DNA of 64,000 nt. It comes from an uncultured Alphaproteobacteria bacterium (GTDB lineage: Bacteria; Pseudomonadota; Alphaproteobacteria; Micropepsales; Micropepsaceae). The translations under genes were made by a program, and so were the position numbers. Of the stretch, positions 8,225-16,409 are shown in pieces. The DNA is taken from positions 1 through 64,000 of the forward strand of contig CAIOFO010000033.1 in the NCBI GenBank assembly GCA_903857685.1. The letters run 5' to 3'. The notes under the pieces were generated by a model. The model was not told the origin of the DNA. It made no database searches and saw only the letters and a program-made list of their open reading frames with translations. Numbering within the stretch: position 1 is the stretch's first letter; each line of letters opens with the position of its first letter.

Positions 8225-8614
8225 GGCAAACCTTCGGAAATAACTGCGGCGCCACACTAGGGCGGGCGCCGTAAAATAAGTTTTAAGAGCTGGAATGCTC
8301 TTTGCTAGGCAATTGGGCAATTGTGCCATTGCGTTCCGCGGCGAAGGTCGCGCATGCGGATCGGCGAAAGGACGTGAAAAGCGGATTGTTCCGTCAATTT
8401 GCGCAGTACGGTAAACGCGGCGCTAAATTTAACGATAGGACATGCCTCAACAGGCCCTTTCCGTATCGTCCCGGCACAGTTCCGCTTTCTGGTGCGCTGC
8501 GCAATTAGGAGGAAATTAAACCCGCCTCGCTATTGTGGGATCGTCCGAGCGAACCGGCGGCGTATCTGCGGTTTCGAAAGGGCATCCTAGGGTGTCACTA
8601 AAGTGGAGACTATT
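8225..8614. promoter_or_regulatory. Divergent control region of pilus N-domain gene and flp pilin, with CtrA-like box
   Basis: 390 bp without a credible gene. At 8505-8519 there is TTAG-N7-TTAA, one base from the CtrA consensus TTAA-N7-TTAA, about 95 bp upstream of the pilin start. In Caulobacter CtrA drives the pilin gene, so the position is sensible, but one near-match can arise by chance. I could not assign a convincing -35/-10 pair. Confidence 0.35.
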
Positions 8615-8779
8615 ATGATCAACCTTTTTTCGCGCTTCGTCCGTGACGAGTCCGGCGCCACGGCCATCGAGTATGGCCTGATTGCCGCCCTCATCGCTGT
8701 CGTGATCATTACGGGCCTGACCTCGGTCGGCACGAACCTGAACACGAAACTGGCCTCAATCGCCACCAGCCTGCGCTAA
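8615..8779 (+). CDS. flp: Flp/Fap-type major pilin subunit
   Basis: A 54-residue prepilin, MINLFSRFVRDESGATAIEY and onward, with the diagnostic Flp motif: Gly followed by ATAIEYGLIAALIAVVII, in which the processed pilin keeps Glu5 and Tyr6 and a hydrophobic assembly helix. It ends TSLR. The CpaA peptidase encoded 70 bp downstream is expected to cut after the Gly, leaving a mature pilin of about 40 residues. The ribosome site GTGGAG lies about nine bases before the ATG. A stem-loop terminator follows, so pilin mRNA can be made in excess of the assembly genes. It is the only pilin gene seen in this locus. Confidence 0.93.
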   Translation: MINLFSRFVRDESGATAIEYGLIAALIAVVIITGLTSVGTNLNTKLASIATSLR

Positions 8780-8800
8780 TCCGCGCTGGCCTGAAAGCTA

Positions 8801-8834
8801 GAACGGCCGCCCCTGAAAAGGCGGCCGTTCGTTT
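8801..8834 (+). terminator. Stem-loop terminator after flp
   Basis: Perfect 11-bp stem: GAACGGCCGCC at 8801-8811 pairs with GGCGGCCGTTC at 8820-8830 around an eight-base loop, followed by GTTT. Likely an attenuating terminator between the abundant pilin message and cpaA. Confidence 0.75.
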
Positions 8835-8848
8835 AATAGGTCGTTGAC

Positions 8849-9358
8849 ATGCTCGCCGAAGCCCTTGTCCTTGTCGCGCTGCCGCTTCTGCTGGCCGCTG
8901 CCGCGGGCTGGGACCTGGCCAGTTTCACCATTCCCAATTTCCTGCAAGGCGCGCTGATCGCCTGCTTCGTCGCCTTTGCCGCCGCCGCCCGGCTGGGGGC
9001 GCCCGATATCGGCCTGCATCTGCTGGCCGGATCTATCGGCCTGGCAGTCGGTTTCACCCTGTTCGCCCTGGGCTATATTGGCGGCGGCGACGCCAAGCTG
9101 TTTGCCGCCGTGGTGTTGTGGCTGGGGCTGAGGGACCTGATGTCTTATGCCCTGGTCGCCACCGTGCTGGGCGGCGTTCTCACCCTGGCGCTGCTGGGTT
9201 TGCGCCGCCTGCCCTTGCCGGCCCTGCTCGCCCGCCAGACCTGGATCCTGCGGCTGCACGACAGCCATGCCGGCATTCCCTATGGCGTCGCCCTGGCCGC
9301 GGGCGTGCTCGTCATTCTTCCGGGTACGGAGATTTTTCGCCTCGCCGCTGCCGGCTAG
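8849..9358 (+). CDS. cpaA: Prepilin peptidase CpaA/TadV (A24 family)
   Basis: 169 residues, almost entirely hydrophobic with five or six membrane helices. The two catalytic aspartates of type IV prepilin peptidases are present: GWDLASFTIPN near residue 21 and GGGDAKLF near residue 75. It lacks the N-terminal methyltransferase domain, as usual for the Tad subclass. It would cleave the Flp pilin and the TadE-type pseudopilins at the inner membrane. The TAG stop is formed by the first three bases of a 55-bp dispersed palindromic repeat. 214 bp separate it from cpaB, so cpaB may have its own promoter. Confidence 0.92.
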   Translation: MLAEALVLVALPLLLAAAAGWDLASFTIPNFLQGALIACFVAFAAAARLGAPDIGLHLLAGSIGLAVGFTLFALGYIGGGDAKLFAAVVLWLGLRDLMSYALVATVLGGVLTLALLGLRRLPLPALLARQTWILRLHDSHAGIPYGVALAAGVLVILPGTEIFRLAAAG

Positions 9359-9410
9359 GAGCGCCGGCCCGGAAAAGTGGACTTCCCGGTTTTCCGTAGG
9401 CCGCGCGACC
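9356..9410. repeat. Palindromic ~56-bp dispersed repeat, copy A
   Basis: Begins TAGGAGCGCCGGCCCGG, then GGAAAAGTG, an inner CCGGTTTTCCG and ends GGCCGCGCGACC. GGAAAA and TTTTCC form the palindromic core. Three other copies occur at 20368, 21074 (both inverted) and 51574. The first three bases are the stop codon of cpaA. Confidence 0.85.
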
Positions 9411-9572
9411 TTCCAAAAAGGAGCGCAGCGGCGAAAGTGTGAAGCGGAAGTTAATGCCGCCGGAACATGCGCGAGTATTTGAAAGCCCGTGACTATTCTT
9501 TCTGCGCAGCTTCTTGTTAAGCAATTTCTAAGCGGTTTCGTGGTGCATTAGCGCCTGATAGGAGCCGTTTCC

Positions 9573-10394
9573 ATGAACACCAAGCGTATCATCGTGCTGG
9601 GCTTTGCCCTGGTGGCCGCAACTGCCGCTGCGCTTCTGGCGCGCGGCCTCATGGGCGGCGGCACGCCGAAGGTCGAAGCCAAGATTGCGCCGCCGCCAAT
9701 CGCGATGAGCGAAGTGCTGGTCGCCACTTCCAACATTCAGCCTGGACTGACGCTCAAGCCCGAGATGGTGAAATGGCAGAGCTGGCCCGCATCCGCCGTT
9801 GACGCCAGCTTCATCACGCACGCCAGCGCGCCCAATCTCGACGACGCCGTCAAGGGCACGGTGGTGCGCGTGCCGCTCTATGCCGGCCAACCCATCACCA
9901 CCATGGCCATCGTGCATGGCGACAGCGCCGGTTTCATGGCGGCGCAGCTTCAGCCCGGCATGCGCGCGGTCTCGATCGTCATCAGCGTCGATTCCGGCGC
10001 GGGCGGATTCATTCTGCCCAATGACCGCATCGATCTGATGCTCACCACCAAGACCAATGACAGTCCGCCCCACGTCAAGGTGAAAACCATCCTTGGCGAT
10101 GTGCGCGTGCTGGCGGTGGACCAGACCTTCAAGGAAGACAAGGACACCAAGACCGTGGTCGGCAAGACCGCGACTCTGGAATTGACGCCCGCCCAGGCCG
10201 AACTCGTCGCCGCGGCACAGAACACCGGCGTGCTGTCGCTGTCGCTGCGCGGCCTCGGCGACAACCAGGCGCTGGCCAGCAACACGAAAGCCGCCACCGG
10301 CGATGACGGTCCGGTTTCGGTAATCCGCTACGGCATCGCGCATGCCAACGACAGCGCTTCGACCGTGCAGGGCGAAAGGGAGAAAGCCCAATGA
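9573..10394 (+). CDS. cpaB: Flp pilus assembly protein CpaB/RcpC
   Basis: 273 residues. An N-terminal membrane anchor (IIVLGFALVAATAAALLARG) is followed by an SAF domain (VLVATSNIQPGLTLKPEMVK, about residues 47-66, through VPLYAGQPITTMAI) and the RcpC/CpaB region (GMRAVSIVISVDSGAGGFILP, then NDRIDLMLT). CpaB is a periplasmic partner of the CpaC secretin and may contact peptidoglycan. It opens the main assembly operon: its TGA overlaps the cpaC ATG by four bases. The gap upstream contains repeat copy A. Confidence 0.93.
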   Translation: MNTKRIIVLGFALVAATAAALLARGLMGGGTPKVEAKIAPPPIAMSEVLVATSNIQPGLTLKPEMVKWQSWPASAVDASFITHASAPNLDDAVKGTVVRVPLYAGQPITTMAIVHGDSAGFMAAQLQPGMRAVSIVISVDSGAGGFILPNDRIDLMLTTKTNDSPPHVKVKTILGDVRVLAVDQTFKEDKDTKTVVGKTATLELTPAQAELVAAAQNTGVLSLSLRGLGDNQALASNTKAATGDDGPVSVIRYGIAHANDSASTVQGEREKAQ

Positions 10395-12007
10395 TCCGCA
10401 AAGGACTCTTGCTGGGGGCGTGCCTGCTGCTGGTCATTCCGGCGGCCGCGGCGCCGCAGCGCATCGCCTTGTCGGATGACAACGCGCGCGTCATTCATGT
10501 TTCCACCTCGGGCGGCGCGGCGGTGCATCAGAGCATCACGCTCGGCATGGGCAAGTCGCTGGTGGTCGAACTCGACACCGAAGCGCATGACGTTCTGGTC
10601 TCCAGTCCCGATATCGTGGACGCGGTGGTTCGCAGCCCCAAGCGCATCTTTCTGCTGGGCCTGAAAACCGGCCAGACCAACGCATTCTTCTTTGACGCCG
10701 CCAACCACCAGATTCTGTCGCTCGACATCCGCGTCGAGAAGGATGTCACCGACCTGGCCGGCATGATGAAGGCCAATTTGCCCAATTCGGCGATCAAGGT
10801 TTCGGCGATGAACGATAATGTCGTGCTCTCGGGCAGTGTCAGTTCCGCCCAGGAATCCAGCCGCGCCGGCGCCTTGGCCGCCAGCTTTACCGGCGACCCC
10901 AAGAAAGTCGTCAACATGCTGGGCATCGCCGGCGGCGAGCAGGTGATGCTGAAAGTCCGCATTGCCGAGATGGACCGCAATATCGCCAAGCAGTTCGGCG
11001 TCAATCTGGGCGCGGCGGGCAATATCGGCGGCGTGCCGATGGCGGTGGCTACCGGCAATCCCTTCGGGCTTCTCGGCCATGCGCTCAGCGACGCGTCGGG
11101 CGGCACCTTCGGCCAGGCCTGTTCCGGCGCTTTCTTCCCCTCGGGCGGCACCAGCGTTACTTCCAGCGCCGCGACCGGCAACAGCACCGTCAACACCATC
11201 ACCAACGGCGTGGCCTCGACGGTGCAGACCATCACCAGCGGCGTGCCGACCGTGAACTCATCCAGCAACAGCGCCACGTCCTGCCTCAGCCCCAACAATG
11301 CCCAGGGCGTCCTGAACGCACTGGAGCAGGTGGGTCTGGTGCACATGCTGGCCGAGCCCAACCTCACCGCCGTGTCGGGCGAGACCGCGAAATTCCTCGC
11401 CGGCGGCGAATTCCCCGTTCCGGTGGCCAAGGACACGCAGGGCAACGTCACGGTGGAATTCAAGACCTTCGGCGTCGGCCTCAGCTTCACGCCGGTGGTA
11501 TTGTCGCCGGGCCGCATCAGCTTGCAGATTTCCACCGAGGACAGCGAGCTCAGCACCACGGGCGCTTTCTCGCTCCAGGGCGGCTCCAGCGTGGTCAACG
11601 GCGTCACCGTCACCACCCCCGGCCTTACCATTCCCGCCTTGTCGGTGCGCCGCGCCGAAACCACGGTGGAACTGCCGTCCGGCGGCAGCTTCGCCGTTGC
11701 CGGCCTGATGCAGCATCAGACCAAGCAGGTGATTGACGGCTTTCCCGGCCTGAAGGACATGCCGGTGCTGGGCGCGCTGTTCCGCAGCCGCGATTATCAG
11801 GACGATCAGACCGAACTGGTGGTGCTGGTCAGCGCCTATCTCGTCAATCCCACCACCGAAAGCGCCTTTGCCGCGCCGACCGACGGCTTCGTGGCGCCCA
11901 CCGATCCCGAAACCCTGCTCTTGGGCCGGCTCAACACCGTCTACAAGAAATCCGACAAGCCGCTGAAGCCGGAAGCCGCGGCCCCAGTCGGCTTTGTCGT
12001 GCGCTAG
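10391..12007 (+). CDS. cpaC: Outer-membrane secretin CpaC/RcpA of the Tad pilus
   Basis: 538 residues. Signal peptide (MIRKGLLLGACLLLVIPAAA), then the pilus N-domain (about residues 50-115), a BON-like segment (NSAIKVSAMNDNVVLSGSV), and the secretin domain from about residue 180 to 495 with the hallmark VELPSGGSFAVAGLM and GFPGLKDMPVLGALFRS. A Ser/Thr/Asn-rich insertion with two cysteines sits at about residues 235-300. The protein forms the gated outer-membrane channel through which the Flp pilus leaves. Translationally coupled to cpaB; cpaD follows immediately. Confidence 0.95.
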   Translation: MIRKGLLLGACLLLVIPAAAAPQRIALSDDNARVIHVSTSGGAAVHQSITLGMGKSLVVELDTEAHDVLVSSPDIVDAVVRSPKRIFLLGLKTGQTNAFFFDAANHQILSLDIRVEKDVTDLAGMMKANLPNSAIKVSAMNDNVVLSGSVSSAQESSRAGALAASFTGDPKKVVNMLGIAGGEQVMLKVRIAEMDRNIAKQFGVNLGAAGNIGGVPMAVATGNPFGLLGHALSDASGGTFGQACSGAFFPSGGTSVTSSAATGNSTVNTITNGVASTVQTITSGVPTVNSSSNSATSCLSPNNAQGVLNALEQVGLVHMLAEPNLTAVSGETAKFLAGGEFPVPVAKDTQGNVTVEFKTFGVGLSFTPVVLSPGRISLQISTEDSELSTTGAFSLQGGSSVVNGVTVTTPGLTIPALSVRRAETTVELPSGGSFAVAGLMQHQTKQVIDGFPGLKDMPVLGALFRSRDYQDDQTELVVLVSAYLVNPTTESAFAAPTDGFVAPTDPETLLLGRLNTVYKKSDKPLKPEAAAPVGFVVR

Positions 12008-12016
12008 GAGATGATG

Positions 12017-12703
12017 ATGGATATCAAAATTCTGCTTCGCGGACTTTCCCTCGCAGCTGTGCTGATGGCGGGAAGCTGCGCCGCTCCCGCCAATGGCGGC
12101 AACCAGATCACGGAAGACGGCGCGGCCAATCACCCCATCGAGGTTGAACCGTCCTATCAGTCCATCAAGCTGTATTATTCGCCCGCCGATACCGGCATTT
12201 CGCCCGCCGACCAGGCCCGCTTCGACAGTTTCGTCGCCGACTATCAGGAACATGGCAACGGCTCCATCGCGGTCAGCGCGCCGGCCGGCATCAATTCCCA
12301 GGCCATGATCGGCTTCTTCGCCCAGCGCATCAACGACATGGGCGTGTCCAAGGACCATATCCTGGTTGCCAGCCATGATGCCCCGGACGGCGATATGCGG
12401 GTGGAGATCAACTATGTCTCCTACCAGGCCCATACCGACAAATGCGGCGACTGGTCGGAAAACCTGGCCTATACCGCCGACAATCTCACGCCCAAGAATT
12501 TCGGCTGCGCCGTGCAGCAGAACATCGCCGCCCAGGTCGCCGATCCGCGCGATCTTTTGGGACCCCGCACCATGCAGGACGCCAGCGCCGTGCGCCGGGG
12601 CGTCGTCATGGGCAATTACGAGCAGGGCAAGGTCACCCAGGCCGACAAGAACAGCTCTAAGAAGGGCGACGAACAATCCGGCACATCTTCGGACGTCCAT
12701 TAA
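12017..12703 (+). CDS. cpaD: Pilus assembly lipoprotein CpaD
   Basis: About 228 residues; a CpaD-family protein (SAPAGINSQAMIGFFAQRIN; VEINYVSYQA; GCAVQQNIAAQVADPRDLLG). It starts with a lipoprotein signal (LSLAAVLMAGSCAAP) whose Cys would be lipidated. Three ATGs stand in a row at 12011, 12014 and 12017. The GGAG is directly in front of the first, so the third, six bases away, is the best spaced. CpaD helps localise or stabilise the CpaC secretin at the outer membrane. The C-terminal third is loosely conserved and polar. Confidence 0.9.
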   Translation: MDIKILLRGLSLAAVLMAGSCAAPANGGNQITEDGAANHPIEVEPSYQSIKLYYSPADTGISPADQARFDSFVADYQEHGNGSIAVSAPAGINSQAMIGFFAQRINDMGVSKDHILVASHDAPDGDMRVEINYVSYQAHTDKCGDWSENLAYTADNLTPKNFGCAVQQNIAAQVADPRDLLGPRTMQDASAVRRGVVMGNYEQGKVTQADKNSSKKGDEQSGTSSDVH

Positions 12704-12725
12704 GCGGCCGGGCAAAGGAACGATC

Positions 12726-13982
12726 ATGAGCAAACGTCCGGAAGAGGGTCAGGCATTCGGTGCCGCGCCGCATGAGCGGCCGGTGCCGCGCATTTCGATC
12801 CATGCTTTTTGCGAATTTCCCGACACCGGCGCCGCCCTGCAGCGCGCTGGCGCGGACCGCCGCCTTTCCAAGGCGCATCTGACGGTCCAGCTGGGCGGCA
12901 TCAACGCCGCGGTGGAATTCTACAATGGCCAGGTCACCCCCAACCTGCTGATCGTCGAGACGCGGCTGCATGGCCAGGCGGCGCTGGACGAACTGGAAAG
13001 GCTGGCCGAGGTCTGCGACCCCGCCACCAAGGTCGTGGTGATCGGCCGCACCAACGATGTCGAGCTCTATCGCGAATTGATGCGCCGCGGCGCTTCGGAA
13101 TATCTGGTGGCGCCGCTGGCGCCGCTGCAGCTGATCGAAGTGATTTCCGGCCTCTACCTGGATCCCGGTGCTTCCCCCATCGGCCGTGTCGTCGCCTTTA
13201 TCGGTGCGCGTGGCGGTGCCGGCTCGTCCACCCTGGCCCACAATGTCGGCTGGTGCATCGCCGAGGAACTGCACATCAATACCGCCATCGTGGATTTCGA
13301 CCTGCCGTTCGGCACTCTGGGCCTGGATTTCAACGACGAGGCCAGCCAGGGCGTTTCCGACGCGCTGTCCGCGCCGGAGCGGCTGGATGATGTGCTGCTC
13401 GATCGCCTTCTGATCAAGCGCGGCGAGCACCTGGCGCTGTTCACGGCGCCCGCGGCGCTGGAACGCGATTATGACGCGGTGCCGGAAGCCTATGAAGCGG
13501 TGATTGACGCGGTGCGCCAGTCCACGCCCTGCGTGGTGATCGACCTGCCGCATGCCTGGACACCCTGGATGAAGGCCTGCCTGATCGCCGCCGACGAGAT
13601 CGTCATCGTCGCCACGCCCGACCTGGCTAGCTTGCGCAACGCCAAGAACATCATCGAGCTGGTCAAGAATTCCCGGCCCAATGACGCCCATCCGCGCCTG
13701 GTGATCAACCAGGCCGGAACGCCCAAGCGGCCGGAAATCCCGGCCAAGGATTTCGCCGAAACCATGGGCACCGATCCCCTGGCGGTGCTGCCCTTCGATC
13801 CGGCCCTGTTCGGCCAGGCCGCCAACAACGGCCAGATGCTGATCGAATTGCAGCCCAAGGCGGCGGGCTCCGAAGCGGTGCGCCGGCTGGCGCGCGCCTT
13901 GACCGGCCGCACCGCGGCGGCGGCACCGGGCAAGAATACCAGTTCGCTGTTCTCGTTCCTCAAAGGCGCGAAGCAGGCCTAA
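12726..13982 (+). CDS. cpaE: Pilus localisation ATPase CpaE/TadZ
   Basis: 418 residues. The N-terminal half (about 40-145) is an atypical receiver domain without the usual phospho-acceptor context (NLLIVETRLHGQAAL). The second half is a ParA/MinD-like ATPase with deviant P-loop GARGGAGSSTLAHN near residue 160, switch motif IVDFDLPFGTLGLDF and VVIDLPHAW. The first P-loop lysine of the KGG pattern is Arg here. In Caulobacter CpaE places the secretin at the pole. The ORF is open upstream to 12366 but that stretch is cpaD in another frame; AAAGGA before 12726 supports the start given. Confidence 0.93.
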   Translation: MSKRPEEGQAFGAAPHERPVPRISIHAFCEFPDTGAALQRAGADRRLSKAHLTVQLGGINAAVEFYNGQVTPNLLIVETRLHGQAALDELERLAEVCDPATKVVVIGRTNDVELYRELMRRGASEYLVAPLAPLQLIEVISGLYLDPGASPIGRVVAFIGARGGAGSSTLAHNVGWCIAEELHINTAIVDFDLPFGTLGLDFNDEASQGVSDALSAPERLDDVLLDRLLIKRGEHLALFTAPAALERDYDAVPEAYEAVIDAVRQSTPCVVIDLPHAWTPWMKACLIAADEIVIVATPDLASLRNAKNIIELVKNSRPNDAHPRLVINQAGTPKRPEIPAKDFAETMGTDPLAVLPFDPALFGQAANNGQMLIELQPKAAGSEAVRRLARALTGRTAAAAPGKNTSSLFSFLKGAKQA

Positions 13983-13985
13983 AAC

Positions 13986-15440
13986 ATGTTCGGCAAGCGC
14001 ACCACCAGTGAGCCTGTGTTTGCAGGCAGTCCGGCCCGGGCGGCACCCGAAGCGCCGCCGCGCGTCGGGCCCGCCGAAGTCAAGGCCCCGGTCGCCGGCT
14101 TTCCGCCGGCCCAGGCCGCGCCGATTGCCTCCAAGGCCGCCACCCGCGTCGTGCCGGACAATCGCTCCGACGATTACTACCAGATCAAGTCCACCATATT
14201 TAATGCCCTGATCGACACGATCGACCTGGCCCAGCTGGCGCAGCTGGACCCGGAATCGGCGCGCGAGGAAATTCGCGACATCGTCAACGAGATCATCTCG
14301 ATCAAGGCGGTGGTGATGTCCATCGCCGAGCAGGAACATCTGCTGCAGGATATCTGCAACGATGTCCTTGGCTATGGTCCGCTGGAACCGCTGCTGGCGC
14401 GCGACGATATTTCCGACATCATGGTCAATGGCGCCAACCGCGTCTTCATCGAAGTCGCCGGCAAGGTGCAGCTCACCAATATCCGCTTCCGCGACAATGC
14501 CCAGCTGATGAATATCTGCCAGCGCATCGTCAGCCAGGTCGGCCGCCGGGTGGACGAAAGCTCGCCCATCTGCGATGCGCGCCTGCTCGACGGCAGCCGC
14601 GTCAACGTCATCGCCCCGCCTTTGTCGCTGGACGGTGCCACACTGACCATTCGAAAGTTCAAGAAGGACAAGCTCACCCTCGAAGACCTGGTCAAGTTCG
14701 GCTCCATCAGTCCGGACGCGGCCCGCGTGCTTCAGGTCATCGGCCGCTGCCGCTGCAATGTGCTGATTTCCGGCGGTACCGGTTCGGGCAAGACCACGCT
14801 GCTGAACTGCATGACCGCCTATATTGATGCGGAAGAACGCGTCATTACCTGCGAGGACGCCGCCGAACTTCAGCTGCAGCAGCCCCATGTGGTGCGCCTG
14901 GAAACCCGCCCGCCGAACCTGGAAGGCCAGGGCATGATCTCGATGCGCGACCTGGTCCGCAACTGCCTGCGCATGCGTCCCGAACGCATCATAGTGGGCG
15001 AAGTGCGCGGACCCGAGGCGTTCGACCTCTTGCAGGCCATGAACACCGGCCATGACGGCTCAATGGGCACGCTGCACTCAAACTCCCCGCGCGAGGCCAT
15101 GGGCCGTTTGGAATCCATGATCACCATGGGCGGCTTCCAGCTGCCCTCCAAGACCATCCGCGAGATGATCGTGGGCTCGATCGACATCATCATCCAGGCC
15201 GAACGCCTGCGCGACGGCTCGCGCCGCATCACCAAGATCACCGAAGTGATCGGCACCGAAGGCGAAGTCGTCATCACCCAGGACCTGGTGACCTACGAAA
15301 TCCAGGGCGAAGACGAAACAGGCCGCCTCAAGGGCAAGCATATGGGCACCGGCATCGTGCGTCCCAATTTTTGGGAGCGCGCCCGCTATTACAATCTCGA
15401 ACGCGAACTGGCCGACGCACTGGACAAGGTCAATCAATGA
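13986..15440 (+). CDS. cpaF: Tad pilus assembly ATPase CpaF/TadA
   Basis: 484 residues of the VirB11/TadA secretion ATPase family. After a Pro/Ala-rich leader (1-55) come the N-terminal domain (GYGPLEPLLARDDISDIMVN), Walker A GGTGSGKTTLLN near residue 262, the acidic Walker B region (RIIVGEVRGPEAFDLLQAM), and the histidine box GHDGSMGTLHSN. It powers pilus polymerisation at the cytoplasmic face, working with TadB and TadC. The final ATGA overlaps the tadB start. Confidence 0.96.
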   Translation: MFGKRTTSEPVFAGSPARAAPEAPPRVGPAEVKAPVAGFPPAQAAPIASKAATRVVPDNRSDDYYQIKSTIFNALIDTIDLAQLAQLDPESAREEIRDIVNEIISIKAVVMSIAEQEHLLQDICNDVLGYGPLEPLLARDDISDIMVNGANRVFIEVAGKVQLTNIRFRDNAQLMNICQRIVSQVGRRVDESSPICDARLLDGSRVNVIAPPLSLDGATLTIRKFKKDKLTLEDLVKFGSISPDAARVLQVIGRCRCNVLISGGTGSGKTTLLNCMTAYIDAEERVITCEDAAELQLQQPHVVRLETRPPNLEGQGMISMRDLVRNCLRMRPERIIVGEVRGPEAFDLLQAMNTGHDGSMGTLHSNSPREAMGRLESMITMGGFQLPSKTIREMIVGSIDIIIQAERLRDGSRRITKITEVIGTEGEVVITQDLVTYEIQGEDETGRLKGKHMGTGIVRPNFWERARYYNLERELADALDKVNQ

Positions 15441-16405
15441 TCATCGCTTTCGTCCTGCTGGCGACAATGGCGCTGGGCGGGGCGGTCTTCGCCTTCTCGG
15501 GCGGCAATGAACGCTCCGAGAAACGCGTTGCCGCCGTCGCCAAGCCTTCCGCGCAATTGCGCGGTGGCCGCGACCAGGCCGAAATCGTCGCCAAGCGCGC
15601 CAAGAATCTCGCGGCCCAGCTCAAGGACATCGAGAAAAACCAGGCGCGCAAGAAGGAAAAGCCCACCATGCGCCGCCGCCTGGAGCAGGCGGGCTTCCCC
15701 AACACCACGCCGCGCACCTTCTGGATCGTTTGCGCGGTCCTGGGCGTGCTGGCTGCTTTCGGCTGCTATGTGACCCACCAGACTCCGCTGGTGATCGGCC
15801 TGGCGGCATTCGCCATGGGAATCGGCTTTCCGCGCTGGGCGCTGAGTTTTCTCACCAACCGCCGGCGCAAGAAATTCACCTCGGAATTCGCCAATGCGAT
15901 CGACGTAATCGTGCGCTCGGTCAAATCGGGACTGCCGACCAATGAGGCGCTCCGCATCGTCGCAAAGGAATCGCCCGACCCGGTGGGCAGCGAATTCAGC
16001 CGCCTGGTCGAAGGCATGAAGGTCGGCATCACGCTGGAGCAGGGCCTCAAGCGCATGTTTGACGCCATGCCCACCCCGGAAGTGGGCTTCTTCAGCATCG
16101 TGATGACCATCCAGTCCAGGTCGGGCGGCAACCTGTCCGAGGCGCTGGGCAATCTGGCGGCCGTGCTGCGCGACCGCAAGCGCCTGGAAGGCAAGATCCG
16201 CGCGATGTCGTCGGAAGCCAAGGCGTCCTCCATGATCATCGGCTCGCTGCCGCCGGGCGTCATGCTGCTCGTCTATATCACCACGCCTGCCTATATCAGC
16301 CTGCTGTTCACGGAAAAGATGGGCAATCTGATGCTGGCCGGCTGCGCCGTCTGGATGGGCGTGGGCATATTCGTGATGCGCAAAATGATCAACTTCAAGA
16401 CGTGA
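15437..16405 (+). CDS. tadB: Tad pilus inner-membrane platform protein TadB
   Basis: 322 residues, T2SS-F/GspF family. One N-terminal helix (MIIAFVLLATMALGGAVFAF), a basic cytoplasmic stretch (about 25-90), two helices near 95-145, the GspF domain (FANAIDVIVRSVKSGLPTNEAL; SFR-type SRSGGNLSEALGNLA) and C-terminal helices. The start at 15437 overlaps the cpaF stop by four bases; the frame is open further upstream but inside cpaF. TadB with TadC forms the platform that CpaF drives. Confidence 0.94.
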   Translation: MIIAFVLLATMALGGAVFAFSGGNERSEKRVAAVAKPSAQLRGGRDQAEIVAKRAKNLAAQLKDIEKNQARKKEKPTMRRRLEQAGFPNTTPRTFWIVCAVLGVLAAFGCYVTHQTPLVIGLAAFAMGIGFPRWALSFLTNRRRKKFTSEFANAIDVIVRSVKSGLPTNEALRIVAKESPDPVGSEFSRLVEGMKVGITLEQGLKRMFDAMPTPEVGFFSIVMTIQSRSGGNLSEALGNLAAVLRDRKRLEGKIRAMSSEAKASSMIIGSLPPGVMLLVYITTPAYISLLFTEKMGNLMLAGCAVWMGVGIFVMRKMINFKT

Positions 16406-16409
16406 CCCC

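Noticed and set aside
8302-8590. Short plus-strand frames between the pilus N-domain gene and flp
   Set aside because: No ribosome site, no family likeness, biased composition; the region is better read as promoter DNA.
12366-12725. N-terminal extension of cpaE
   Set aside because: The open frame upstream of 12726 lies within cpaD in another frame; family length and ribosome site support 12726.
12657-15053. 798-codon open frame on the minus strand
   Set aside because: It lies entirely opposite cpaE and cpaF, whose protein families are certain; the His/Gln/Arg/Gly-rich translation is the typical antisense shadow of GC-rich coding DNA.
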